A DNA stretch of 45,982 bases from an uncultured Ruminococcus sp. (GCA_902787365.1 CADAGC010000003.1:1-45982); one strand, 5' to 3'; positions 7,973 through 16,488 are shown, counted from the stretch's first letter. The notes: generated from the sequence alone by a model not told the origin. Numbers and translations are program-made.

Positions 7973-9157
7973 TCATTTCTTTTCAGTCTGCGGGAGTATT
8001 ATCTCATCTATGATAAACTTAGCAGTTTTGTCGATATCGTCGTAAGCAACTGTCTTGGGCAGCTCTTTACCGAATGCTGCTTTAGCTTTTTCGATAAGTG
8101 CATCTGTATAGATGAGCTTACCGTCAACGACATCTTCAACGCCGTCAAGCGCCATAGATGCACGGTCAGCCTTATTCATCTGCTCAAAGCTGAATACCGA
8201 CTCATCTATCCATGCGTCGAGCTTACCATCCTTATAGCCTACAGCAACAGGGTAGCCGCCGATATTGCCGTCAAAGCCGGGACTGAACACCTTCTGCTGA
8301 TTGCCTGTTCTTATAGCATCTATAACAGCCGAGATTATCTGATAGTTACTTGATGCGTTCATCATATTTCTTGTCTGGTCAACAGGCATAGAGATATGGC
8401 AGGCCTTGAACACCTCATCCTGCGGTATATCCTTCTGCTCGCCCTTATAGTATATTCTGAGAGGGAGTTCAACGCCCTCAGTCTGGCCTTCCTTGCTTAT
8501 ACATACATCATGGAAATGGCCTGCTGCAAACATTATATCAACGTTCCAGAAATCATCAACGCCCAGCATATTTGCAACAGCGAACTTCATACGTGGAACA
8601 AGGTGGTTGAGGTTGCCGCTGCCGAAATCGGGGTAAGCCTTGCCGGCGCTCTTGAGCCAGGGGATAACTGCATCAGAGTAAGATGTGTTTATAACAACAG
8701 CATCTGTATCAGCTTTGTCGCAGGCCTCCATAACATTTTTTGTAAAGCGTATCGCAAGCGGGCTCCATATACCGTAGGCTCTTACATTTGCCCAGGATAT
8801 GCTGCCATATTTAAGGCCGGGGTAAGCACGGCTTGAGTTTACTATGAAATTAGGCTTATACTTTTCGATAGCCGTAGTTATAGCGTCTATATCATTAAGA
8901 TCAACGCCGCCCTCGACCTGGATATCAGACTTGTTAACGCCTCTGATAAGGCCTGCAACTCTTGTTATATTTACCTTTGTCTGCATTTTCTCGGCATCTC
9001 TGCCAACTGCCACTATGCTTATTGCGGGGTCATTTCTGCTCATAAGGTAGTCAAGCAGGTATGCACCAACGCTGCCAAGGCCTATTATCATTATCTTTAT
9101 CTTGTTTTCTTTCACATGGCTCTCAACGACCTGAAGTCTCTGCTGTAAGGTTTTCAT
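7973..9157 (-). CDS. Rossmann-fold NAD(P)-dependent oxidoreductase of unknown substrate
   Basis: A 394-residue cytoplasmic protein that I cannot place in a named family. It opens with a classical dinucleotide-binding fold (IKIMIIGLGSVGAYLLDYLM, then VAVGRD). A later segment (DAVVINTSYSDAVIPWLKSA and FGSGNLNHLVPRMKFAVANM) recalls the second half of lactate/malate-type or saccharopine-type dehydrogenase Rossmann domains. The start at 9157 is chosen because GGGAGGA lies 6 nt before it and it overlaps the previous stop in an ATGA junction; a longer frame to 9220 lacks this. Its place between the LicC-like nucleotidyltransferase and phosphonopyruvate decarboxylase makes it a candidate for acting on a phosphonate intermediate such as phosphonoacetaldehyde, but that is inference. 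Confidence 0.6.
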   Translation of the reverse strand: MKTLQQRLQVVESHVKENKIKIMIIGLGSVGAYLLDYLMSRNDPAISIVAVGRDAEKMQTKVNITRVAGLIRGVNKSDIQVEGGVDLNDIDAITTAIEKYKPNFIVNSSRAYPGLKYGSISWANVRAYGIWSPLAIRFTKNVMEACDKADTDAVVINTSYSDAVIPWLKSAGKAYPDFGSGNLNHLVPRMKFAVANMLGVDDFWNVDIMFAAGHFHDVCISKEGQTEGVELPLRIYYKGEQKDIPQDEVFKACHISMPVDQTRNMMNASSNYQIISAVIDAIRTGNQQKVFSPGFDGNIGGYPVAVGYKDGKLDAWIDESVFSFEQMNKADRASMALDGVEDVVDGKLIYTDALIEKAKAAFGKELPKTVAYDDIDKTAKFIIDEIILPQTEKK

Positions 9158-9924
9158 TTTTCGTCCTCCCAATATGATAATATTTTTTTGTAGTCTGCTC
9201 TTGTGTTGCAGTTTGTCCACCTTTCGAGGGGCAACAGCTCAAACGTGCTGCTCTCGCAGGAGTTTATATAATTCTGTATGATAAGAAGGTTAGTGCCTGC
9301 CTTATCCTGTTCATAGAATTTTTCATTTGCTTCTTTTAGCTTTTTCGCATCGGTGAATTTCCAAAGCTGGCCCGAATTGAGTATAACCGAAAATGCATCA
9401 TCTATCTTCAGAAGCCCGTGGCTGCTGTTGAATGCATATTTATAGCAGCCCTCACCGTCCTTATAAAGAACTACGGCCTTGTTTGCATATATAGGCTCAT
9501 ACGAGTAGGTAAGAACATTTTTCTCAGAGGATACGACTCTTTCAAAAGATTTTTCATCAATATCAAGGTCGCCTTCGACAAATAGCACTTCATCGGGCTG
9601 TTCATATCTTTTAAACAGTTCATCAAGTCCCACATAAAGGCTGTAGCCCGAAGCAAGGTCGGCGTAATGCTCATTAAATACGAGTATTATCTTCTCTCTC
9701 ATCTGTGCGGGAAGTGCATTGCAGTATTCCTTGACGTCATCATACTTATTTCCGCCTACAAGTATTATCTTATCGGCATACATACATTTTTGCAGCAGGT
9801 GATAGAGGAGCGAGTCGTAAGGATCATTCTCATAGTAAATTATTTTATGGCGCTTTTCGTTTTCGGGTATGCCCTCATTGAACCTGCTTGATATACCCGC
9901 AATAGTTATTATAGCAGCTTTCAT
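9154..9924 (-). CDS. LicC/MobA-like nucleotidyltransferase
   Basis: A 256-residue GT-A-fold nucleotidyltransferase related to phosphocholine cytidylyltransferases (LicC) and sugar-phosphate nucleotidyltransferases. The N terminus AAIITIAGISSRFNEG is a variant of the AAGxGxR nucleotide loop, and FVEGDLDIDEKSF gives the acidic metal-binding D.D. The second half, with SSHGLLKIDDAFS and W..C.TRADY, is consistent with the LicC group. In a phosphonate operon the likely job is to make a CDP-activated head group, for example CMP-linked phosphonate, for a LicD-type transferase; inositol-phosphate or choline-phosphate are alternatives. It overlaps the next gene (ATGA) and follows the SDR gene by 9 bp. 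Confidence 0.7.
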   Translation of the reverse strand: MKAAIITIAGISSRFNEGIPENEKRHKIIYYENDPYDSLLYHLLQKCMYADKIILVGGNKYDDVKEYCNALPAQMREKIILVFNEHYADLASGYSLYVGLDELFKRYEQPDEVLFVEGDLDIDEKSFERVVSSEKNVLTYSYEPIYANKAVVLYKDGEGCYKYAFNSSHGLLKIDDAFSVILNSGQLWKFTDAKKLKEANEKFYEQDKAGTNLLIIQNYINSCESSTFELLPLERWTNCNTRADYKKILSYWEDEK

Positions 9925-9933
9925 ATATCTCCC

Positions 9934-10935
9934 TTACTTTTTCAGATAATTCGTTATACACTCATCAAGACCCTTTTCAAGCCCCACAACAGGCTTCCAG
10001 GAGGTCCTTGTGCGTATCTTTTCTGTAGAGAGAAGTCTTCTCTCGGGGTCTGATTCTCTATAGCCCTCAAATTCGATAACAGGGTCGGTGATGCCCATTT
10101 TTGCAGCACACATCTTTGCAAGGTCGATGATAGATATTTCTTCATCGGTAGCCACGTTATAAACTGTTCCGTCAAGTGCAGAGTCGGTATCAACGAGTGC
10201 GAGGACTGCGCTGCAGCTGTCGTAGTTATTAAGGAAGGTGCGTCTGTTCTTTCTTGAATTCTCAAGAAGAGTTACCTTGCCCTTATCACGGAAGCTGTTG
10301 ATTATGAAGGGGATGATATGCTTTGGGTATCTCTCATCTTTGCTGTAAACATTTGCAAAGCGTATCGAGCAGCCCTTTATCTTGCCGGTATCTACGGCAT
10401 CCTTCATAAAGAACTCGGTCAGCAGCTTACCTGTTGCATAGCTTGTACGCTGGCTGTGCTCTGCAACGGCCATTGTAAGGAAATCGCTCTCCTTTACGCC
10501 GCCGTTCTCGTTCCATGAGTTCATCGAATACACCTCAGATGTCGAGCAGTTTATATACTTGTCGGCACCAACACGCACAGCCTGCGAGAGCAGATCGTTC
10601 ATACCCTCGACGTTCGTTGCAAATGTCTCATACACGTGGTAGAAATGCTCTGTGTGCACTACTGCTGCGCAGTTTATATATATTATTTCGCTGTATGCAG
10701 GTGCGAGCTTCTTTACACGCTCTTCAATATCTTGCATCTGTGTTTTATTATTGATATCATACTCAAAGAATTCAAAGCGCTCATCGTCTATATGGTCTGC
10801 GACCGTGTCGATAGATGAAGCGAAGAAATTATCAAAGCCAAGGATATGGTCAGTACTGTCTTTGGAAAGTATCTGTCTTACCAGCTCATTTCCTGTCATA
10901 CCCGTAACACCGCTGATAACGTATAGTTTACTCAT
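9934..10935 (-). CDS. NAD-dependent epimerase/dehydratase (extended SDR)
   Basis: A 333-residue extended short-chain dehydrogenase acting on a nucleotide-activated or phosphorylated substrate. It has the GxxGxxG cofactor loop (SGVTGMTGNELV), the acidic residue after beta-2 (GFDNFF), the NVEG turn and the catalytic YxxxK in TSYATGKL, with an upstream STSEV serine. The C-terminal half (EDPERR-type RESDPERRLLSTEKI) is typical of sugar epimerases of the GalE/RmlB superfamily. It lies between the metallophosphoesterase and the LicC-like nucleotidyltransferase; which sugar or alcohol it modifies is not readable. Confidence 0.85.
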   Translation of the reverse strand: MSKLYVISGVTGMTGNELVRQILSKDSTDHILGFDNFFASSIDTVADHIDDERFEFFEYDINNKTQMQDIEERVKKLAPAYSEIIYINCAAVVHTEHFYHVYETFATNVEGMNDLLSQAVRVGADKYINCSTSEVYSMNSWNENGGVKESDFLTMAVAEHSQRTSYATGKLLTEFFMKDAVDTGKIKGCSIRFANVYSKDERYPKHIIPFIINSFRDKGKVTLLENSRKNRRTFLNNYDSCSAVLALVDTDSALDGTVYNVATDEEISIIDLAKMCAAKMGITDPVIEFEGYRESDPERRLLSTEKIRTRTSWKPVVGLEKGLDECITNYLKK

Positions 10936-10952
10936 AAATCATCACCTTTTCT

Positions 10953-11699
10953 TTATACACCGTATGTAAGTCTTGTCTTATAGAATTTATCGATCTCGTC
11001 GGGGAAGAGCGATTGTTCGTATTCCACATCGTATGGTACAGCCCGCAGTTCCACTCTCTTTGAAGGCAGCGAGAGCACAGCATACTGAGCATACGGGTTT
11101 TGGTTGCGTGGCTGCCCTACAGAGCCGGGATTGATAAAAGTCACGGCCTTTTTGTTCCTCAGTTCGGGGGCATCTGCCTTGTAAAAATGTGCAAAGCAGT
11201 GAGAATAATGAGAATGCCCGCCCATTACTATATCATAGTTGCTGTAATCTCCTCTGAGTTCATCGGGGGCAATAGCTTTCCAGTAATTATCTTCAAGTGA
11301 GCCGTGTACTGCAAGGCATCTTAGTCCGCAAAGTTCAAATTTCTGTATGCCTTTTTTGTTCATTGATACGTTTATATACTCTACTGATGTCTCTGTAAGC
11401 TGATCAGCCGTATATTTTGCCATTACACGCCCACGGTCTGATGACAGTCTTTCAAGGTCTTTATCTACCACGAGCTTTTCGTGGTTGCCCCATATATTGA
11501 CGATGAGCCTGCCTTTCCAGTCACCCTCTTCAAGTGCTATAAGGCGCTTTATCATCTCATTCGAGCGCATACCGTAATCTATACAGTCACCGAGTATTAT
11601 TATACCCGTAAAGTTTTCGTTTTCACAGTCCTTCATCACGGCATCGAATGCGCTTATATTGCCGTGTATGTCGGAGAGAATAAGATATTTATTATCCAA
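10953..11699 (-). CDS. Calcineurin-like metallophosphoesterase
   Basis: A 248-residue binuclear-metal phosphoesterase of the YfcE/diadenosine-tetraphosphatase group. The full motif set is present in order: LSDIHGN (D-x-H), LGDCIDYG (GD), WGNHEK (GNHE), then VMGGHSHYS (GHxH) and NPGSVGQPR. The YfcE-like ending (NPGSVGQPRN) usually goes with small soluble phosphodiesterases or phosphatases. It lies directly after the PEP mutase gene (16 bp), so it may dephosphorylate or hydrolyse an intermediate of the phosphonate branch; an unrelated housekeeping role is possible. Confidence 0.87.
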   Translation of the reverse strand: MDNKYLILSDIHGNISAFDAVMKDCENENFTGIIILGDCIDYGMRSNEMIKRLIALEEGDWKGRLIVNIWGNHEKLVVDKDLERLSSDRGRVMAKYTADQLTETSVEYINVSMNKKGIQKFELCGLRCLAVHGSLEDNYWKAIAPDELRGDYSNYDIVMGGHSHYSHCFAHFYKADAPELRNKKAVTFINPGSVGQPRNQNPYAQYAVLSLPSKRVELRAVPYDVEYEQSLFPDEIDKFYKTRLTYGV

Positions 11700-11715
11700 T
11701 TGTGCGGCCTCGTTT

Positions 11716-13014
11716 TCATATCTCGTCTATAAGTCTTATTATATCCTTGAAGGGCATCAGTCTTGAATCTACTTCCTTGGCTCTGTGAGCTCTGAGTATA
11801 TCCTCGGCTGTTGACTTCATAACAGGGAATGCCGCCCTCATCAGCTGGTTAGCGTAGATGACGATATTTACCCCGTGAGAAGCAAGCTCCTCCTCGGTGA
11901 CCTGATTGAAGGACGTGGGAACTACGACTATAGGTGTCTTTTTATCCTTCTCTCTGAACTTATCGCAGAATTCAAATATCTCTGCGGGGTCTTTTTTACG
12001 GCTGTGTATCATTATGCCGTCTGCGCCGGCAGCGGTGAATGCGAATGCCCTTTCAAGAGCGTCGTCCATACCACGTTCGAGAATAAGGCTCTCGATCCTT
12101 GCAATTATCATAAAGTCATCAGACAGCTGTGCTTTTTTGCCTGCGGCTATCTTTGCACTGAAATTCTCGATGCTGTCCTGAGTCTGTATTACCTCTGTAC
12201 CGAACAGGCTGTTCTTTTTAAGGCCTGTTTTATCTTCTATTATCACTGCGCTGACGCCCATGCGTTCAAGTGTGCGGACGTTATATACAAAGTGCTCGGT
12301 AAGCCCGCCTGTGTCACCATCAAGGATTATAGGCTTTGTAGTGACTTCCATTATATCGTTTATAGTGTTAAGGCGTGAGGTCATATCAACGAGTTCGATA
12401 TCGGGCTTGCCTTTGGCTGTGCTGTCGCACAGAGAAGAGACCCACATAGCATCGAACTGATCGAGCTTGCCGTCCTCACTCTCTACTACGGTCTTTTCAA
12501 CGATAAGACCTGTAATGCCCGAGTGCGCCTCCATTGTCTTTACGATAGGTGTCATATCGATGAGCTGACGCAGCCTTTTTCTTCTGTATTCGGGCATCGA
12601 CAGCTTTTCTCTAAGTCTGTCATCTACCTTTTTTACATTTTCGTTATAGGTATAGGGAACGTCTATTATCTCACCGCCGTATTCGGCAAGGAGCTTTTCT
12701 ACGTGAGTTCTTATGGTCTTTTCAGGGCCGTCCTTCCAGTTATCGCCATGCACGATAAAGTCAGGGTGCAGCTTATTTATGATATCATCGTAAAGCATAT
12801 TATCCTGAAGCACCACTTCATCTACGCCGTCAATGGAACGGTATAGCTCCATTCTCTCCTCCTCCGAGGTCGTAGGGAATTTGGTGCAGCGTATCATTTC
12901 CTTGTCACTGAGGCAGCCGACAACTACTTTGCCGTGCTGCTTTGCGTGCTCGATTATGTTTAAATGGCCGTCGTGTATCACATCGGTGCAGAAACAAACA
13001 TAAACAGTTTTCAT
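11716..13014 (-). CDS. PEP mutase fused to N-terminal cytidylyltransferase-like domain
   Basis: Makes the C-P bond by rearranging phosphoenolpyruvate to phosphonopyruvate. Residues about 1-130 are a TagD/GCT-like nucleotidyltransferase domain: CTDVIHDGHLNIIEHAK contains the HxGH signature and VVGCLSD follows. Residues about 150-430 are the isocitrate-lyase-superfamily mutase, with ILDGDTGG and the hallmark EDKTGLKKNSLFG (EDKxxxKxNS), which separates true mutases from lyases. Fusions of this kind are known in phosphonolipid and phosphonoglycan loci. Unusual here: the RTxGISTT-like motif expected near the end of the transferase domain is replaced by VPYTYNENVKKVDD, so cytidylyl transfer may be lost. 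It lies 52 bp after the sugar kinase gene. Confidence 0.93.
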   Translation of the reverse strand: MKTVYVCFCTDVIHDGHLNIIEHAKQHGKVVVGCLSDKEMIRCTKFPTTSEEERMELYRSIDGVDEVVLQDNMLYDDIINKLHPDFIVHGDNWKDGPEKTIRTHVEKLLAEYGGEIIDVPYTYNENVKKVDDRLREKLSMPEYRRKRLRQLIDMTPIVKTMEAHSGITGLIVEKTVVESEDGKLDQFDAMWVSSLCDSTAKGKPDIELVDMTSRLNTINDIMEVTTKPIILDGDTGGLTEHFVYNVRTLERMGVSAVIIEDKTGLKKNSLFGTEVIQTQDSIENFSAKIAAGKKAQLSDDFMIIARIESLILERGMDDALERAFAFTAAGADGIMIHSRKKDPAEIFEFCDKFREKDKKTPIVVVPTSFNQVTEEELASHGVNIVIYANQLMRAAFPVMKSTAEDILRAHRAKEVDSRLMPFKDIIRLIDEI

Positions 13015-13066
13015 TGATATAAACTCCTCTGATTTATTTATTCATTGTCAGCTGACGCAGTGCAGC

Positions 13067-14092
13067 TTATCTTTGTACTCTTCCGTTGCCGCCCGATTTG
13101 AGAAGTGCTTCGACATCGCTTACAGAAGTTCTGTTGAAGTCACCTTCTATCGTATGCTTCAGGCAGCTTGCAGCTGCTGCGAACTCTATGGCATCACGGC
13201 TGCTCTTACGGTTTATAAGCGAATATATAAGAGCAGCTGCAAAGCTGTCTCCGCCGCCTACACGGTCAACTATCTGTATATCATATTCAGCCGAGAAATA
13301 TGCCTGTTTCTGCTGTGCGTCATACAGCAAAGCGCTCCAGCCGTTTCGGCTTGCCGAATAGCTCTTTCTGAGCGTCGTTGCGACATAGCTGCATCCGTAA
13401 AGCTTGGCTATGGTTTCGGCTGCAGAGACATAGCCGTCATTGTTTATCTCGGCGCTATTGATATTTGTACCGATAGATTCTATGCCGAGAACTTTCTGTG
13501 CATCCTCTTCGTTGCAGATACATACGTCAACATATTTCATAAGCGGCTTCATAACGTCCTGTGCTTTTTGGGGGCTCCACAGTTTGCCACGGTAGTTGAG
13601 GTCGCAGGAAACGGTCAGCCCTTTGTTTTTTGCAGCCTTGCAGGCGTCTTCGCAGATAGCCGCAAGCTCGTCAGACAGTGCGGGGGTTATGCCTGTCCAG
13701 TGGAACCAGCTTGCACCGTCGAATATCTTATCCCAGTCAAACTCGTCTCTCTTTGCAAGTGCAACAGCGGAATATGCCCTGTCATATATCACCTTTGATG
13801 GGCGCTGTGATGCGCCTTTTTCAAGGTAGTAAAGCCCCATTCTGCCCTCGCCGAAAACTGTATCTTCGGTATTTACACCGAAATATCTGAGCGAGTTTGC
13901 AGCAGCATAGCCCACATCATTATCGGGCAGCTTTGTGACGAATGACGCATCCATCCCGAAAATGCTCAGCGATACTGCGACGTTTGCTTCGCCGCCACAG
14001 AAGGTAGCATCGAGAGAATCTTTCTGGAACAGCTTTGTATATGACGGAGATGCAAGCCTGAGCAGCAGCTCTCCAAAAGTTATTATCTTCAT
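13067..14092 (-). CDS. PfkB-family sugar kinase, 2-keto-3-deoxygluconate-kinase-like
   Basis: ATP-dependent ribokinase-family kinase of 341 residues. The start ITFGELLLRLASPSY and FCGGEANVAVSLSIFG match KdgK (GE.l.r..p and GG...N.A..l...G), and the C-terminal signature DRVGGGDSFAAALIYSL holds the anion hole and the catalytic Asp. The overall pattern is closest to 2-keto-3-deoxygluconate kinases. There is no KDPG aldolase next to it; instead it sits between a pyruvate-type aldolase and PEP mutase within a glycan operon, so a role in phosphorylating a 3-deoxy-2-ulosonic acid made by the neighbouring aldolase is a reasonable inference. A plain catabolic kinase recruited to another sugar is the alternative. 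Confidence 0.85.
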   Translation of the reverse strand: MKIITFGELLLRLASPSYTKLFQKDSLDATFCGGEANVAVSLSIFGMDASFVTKLPDNDVGYAAANSLRYFGVNTEDTVFGEGRMGLYYLEKGASQRPSKVIYDRAYSAVALAKRDEFDWDKIFDGASWFHWTGITPALSDELAAICEDACKAAKNKGLTVSCDLNYRGKLWSPQKAQDVMKPLMKYVDVCICNEEDAQKVLGIESIGTNINSAEINNDGYVSAAETIAKLYGCSYVATTLRKSYSASRNGWSALLYDAQQKQAYFSAEYDIQIVDRVGGGDSFAAALIYSLINRKSSRDAIEFAAAASCLKHTIEGDFNRTSVSDVEALLKSGGNGRVQR

Positions 14093-14119
14093 ATCTATCC
14101 CTTTTCCTTGCGTTCTTTT

Positions 14120-15703
14120 TCAGCCGTCTATATCAACATATCTGGGCGTGGTGAGCATTTTTATGTCAATATGTTTTCTGAATTCTTTCAGAACAGCAGC
14201 CATGCCTGCATTTTTCTTTTCGGCCACGTCACCTTGTGTATAGAGGTTCATCTTCTTGTCGGCATAGTTATCATCGGCGTTGGGCGAATAGCCGTCCATA
14301 CCTGCGATATATACCGACCCGGCACCGCAGTCTATCAGGAGCTTTATGAGCATAAGCCCTGCATTGTCCTGCACAGGCTCGGTGCTATTGAGAAGCTCCT
14401 TGTATCTTACCTGCAGATACACATCTACTGCGGGTATGTTTGATGTTACTATGCTCTTGGCACGTTTTACCGATTCAAGGTCTCTGTAGCGTCGAAGGTT
14501 GCTAAGGAAAATAAAATCCGTCACCTGTTCGTCGTAGTCATAGTTTATGCTTATAGTAACAGTGTTTTTATCCTTGGCGCAGTCGAGTATTCTATCTTTC
14601 TCTGTCACCGAGCTCAGGCCGGGTGCTATGATGAGCACACGCTTTTCCTTTACCGCTTGGGTGAATTCATGCAGATGAGCCTCCTGCACTCTGTCCTTTT
14701 CCTGATATTTCAGATAAAGCTCCTCGATGTAGCCTTTGTCGAATGACACCTTCTTGTCATCATCCATCATATCAAAGATATTGTTCATATCCTCATATGT
14801 TAGCGTCTTTTTGGCATCGAGATAGCCTGCATAATTCGGGTGAGAGTTATGCATGGCCGAGATATAGTTTGGCAGCGAATAGCCCCAGTAGTTCTTGTTG
14901 TAAAATGGGGTAAGGATATTATCCATTATATTCAGCAGCGGGCTTAGCCTGTAGTCTTTGCCTGCATTTTCGTTGAGATAATCAACGAAGAGCTCGGTAT
15001 TGAGGTTGCCTGCCCCTCTGCCCATTCCCATAACAGAGGAATCTATGATAAGGTTTCTGTTTGTCTGTACTGTAGTGAGTTCCTGTGCATTTGAATACGC
15101 CAGCTGCATATTGTTATGGCTGTGGAAGCCTATCCAGATATCATCATTGAGATTATGCTCAACCATATAGAAAAGGCGTGTAAGATCCTTGCTCTTCATA
15201 CGGCCGAAGCTGTCAACGATATAGAAGGCATACGGCTCTATGCGGTTTATGGAATTAATCAGCGAGAGAAACTCTTCATCTGTATAGCTGAGAGATACCA
15301 TAGCTTGAACAAAGACAAGATAGCCCTTTTGTTTTATTTTTTCGCACCATTCAAGTGCGGCTGAAAGATCTCGTTTATGGAATGCGACACGTATGCCGTC
15401 AACGGATGAGCCGTCGTGTTCGGGCAGAGCATCTATGTCGAATTCGCCGTAGTTTATCATAGCCACAAATATTTTGCCGCTGCGGTCAGCAGGTATAACA
15501 GCTGCTGCATCGTCAAATGATGTGAAACGTGTGATATCCGGGTCACGGGATACTTTATTTGTTATGAAGCCGCATTCAATGATGTCGATATTTGCTTCAA
15601 CAAGACCGGCTGTGATCTTCTTTATGTTCTGCGAACCAAAACGCCATTCGTTGCAGTAGCCGCCGTCACGCAGCGTGCAGTCAAGAACGTGAACTTTGTT
15701 CAT
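14120..15703 (-). CDS. DRE-TIM (HMGL/DmpG-like) aldolase with extra C-terminal domain
   Basis: A 527-residue protein. Residues about 1-300 form a DRE-TIM metallolyase barrel related to 4-hydroxy-2-oxovalerate aldolase: VLDCTLRDGGYCNEW (the Arg-Asp catalytic pair and first metal ligand) and GFHSHNNMQLAYSNA (the HxH metal ligands). Such enzymes join or split pyruvate and an aldehyde. Residues about 355-527 are an additional Rossmann-like domain beginning RVLIIAPGLSS and containing VYIAGMDGY, resembling MptE/DUF115-like or GT42-like folds; a single-domain aldolase would be about 340 residues. It lies 17 bp after the CMP-sugar synthetase and 27 bp before the kinase, suggesting that it builds a 2-keto-3-deoxy acid for CMP activation. 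The product is not known. Confidence 0.82.
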   Translation of the reverse strand: MNKVHVLDCTLRDGGYCNEWRFGSQNIKKITAGLVEANIDIIECGFITNKVSRDPDITRFTSFDDAAAVIPADRSGKIFVAMINYGEFDIDALPEHDGSSVDGIRVAFHKRDLSAALEWCEKIKQKGYLVFVQAMVSLSYTDEEFLSLINSINRIEPYAFYIVDSFGRMKSKDLTRLFYMVEHNLNDDIWIGFHSHNNMQLAYSNAQELTTVQTNRNLIIDSSVMGMGRGAGNLNTELFVDYLNENAGKDYRLSPLLNIMDNILTPFYNKNYWGYSLPNYISAMHNSHPNYAGYLDAKKTLTYEDMNNIFDMMDDDKKVSFDKGYIEELYLKYQEKDRVQEAHLHEFTQAVKEKRVLIIAPGLSSVTEKDRILDCAKDKNTVTISINYDYDEQVTDFIFLSNLRRYRDLESVKRAKSIVTSNIPAVDVYLQVRYKELLNSTEPVQDNAGLMLIKLLIDCGAGSVYIAGMDGYSPNADDNYADKKMNLYTQGDVAEKKNAGMAAVLKEFRKHIDIKMLTTPRYVDIDG

Positions 15704-15720
15704 ATTATTCCTCCGGGTGA

Positions 15721-16485
15721 TTATTCTATAACTATCTCACCGTTTTCTATCTTTGCCGCAACTATTGCCCTTACTTTTTCAAGATCGTTGGGCGTGTCAA
15801 CGGCAACCGTTTCGGAGTTTACCTCCATATACTGTACCTTGTAGCCGTTTTCGATAAATCTGAGTATCTCTATATCCTCAACAGCCTCGATCTTTGCCTT
15901 GCCGTATTTTATACCGTAATCGCAGTAGAACTCGAGCGCATCGGGCTTGAAGCCGTAAACGCATACCTGCTTGTAATATGAGTAATCTATACTGCCCTTG
16001 GGGAATGGTGCTGTTGCACGTGTGAGGTATATTCCTATGCCGTCTTTATTGGTGATCACCTTGGGGACAGTGGGGTTTACTACATCAACAGGGTCATGTA
16101 TCTTTGTCATAAGGTTTGTGATCTTGAGCTCAGGATCACTGTAAAACGGCTCGATAGCCTTTTTGATCGTTGCAGGCTCGAGAAGCGGCTCGTCGCCCTG
16201 TATGTTCACGATAAGGTCAGCAGGTATTTTGCGTGCGACCTCGCCTATACGGTCTGTGCCTGTTTTGTGACTGTCAGAGGTCATTATAGCTTCAACGCCA
16301 AGAGAGCGGCAGGTCTCGAATATCCTCTCATCATCGGTCGCAACATAGACCTCATCAAAGTCCTCGACCTTTTTGCACTGATTATATACCCACCATATCA
16401 TAGGCTTGCCACAGATATCGGCGAGCGGCTTGCCGGGGAAGCGGGATGATTTGTAGCGTGCAGGTATAACTCCGATTATTTTCAT
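15721..16485 (-). CDS. KdsB-like CMP-ulosonate cytidylyltransferase
   Basis: A 254-residue nucleotidyltransferase of the CMP-Kdo synthetase family, which activates 3-deoxy-2-ulosonic acids with CTP. The signature VIPARYKSSRFPGKPL and then GKPMIWWVY, VATDDERI, TGTDRIGEVA and NIQGDEPLL are all canonical. A Gram-positive organism has no Kdo lipid core, and no KdsA or KdsD/C is present in the window, so the substrate is probably a different ulosonic acid, perhaps made by the adjacent aldolase. The GT52-like transferase two genes downstream in the map (18005-19027) is the natural CMP-sugar user. The call as KdsB-like is firm; calling it kdsB would overstate it. Confidence 0.9.
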   Translation of the reverse strand: MKIIGVIPARYKSSRFPGKPLADICGKPMIWWVYNQCKKVEDFDEVYVATDDERIFETCRSLGVEAIMTSDSHKTGTDRIGEVARKIPADLIVNIQGDEPLLEPATIKKAIEPFYSDPELKITNLMTKIHDPVDVVNPTVPKVITNKDGIGIYLTRATAPFPKGSIDYSYYKQVCVYGFKPDALEFYCDYGIKYGKAKIEAVEDIEILRFIENGYKVQYMEVNSETVAVDTPNDLEKVRAIVAAKIENGEIVIE

Positions 16486-16488
16486 TTA

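Noticed and set aside
7973-9157. Myo-inositol-1-phosphate synthase
   Set aside because: The Rossmann start and the neighbouring cytidylyltransferase suggested it, but the family's other conserved blocks are absent.
15721-16485. True Kdo pathway for lipopolysaccharide
   Set aside because: KdsA, KdsC, KdsD and lipid A genes are not present and the rest of the window is Gram-positive in character; only the KdsB-like fold is supported.
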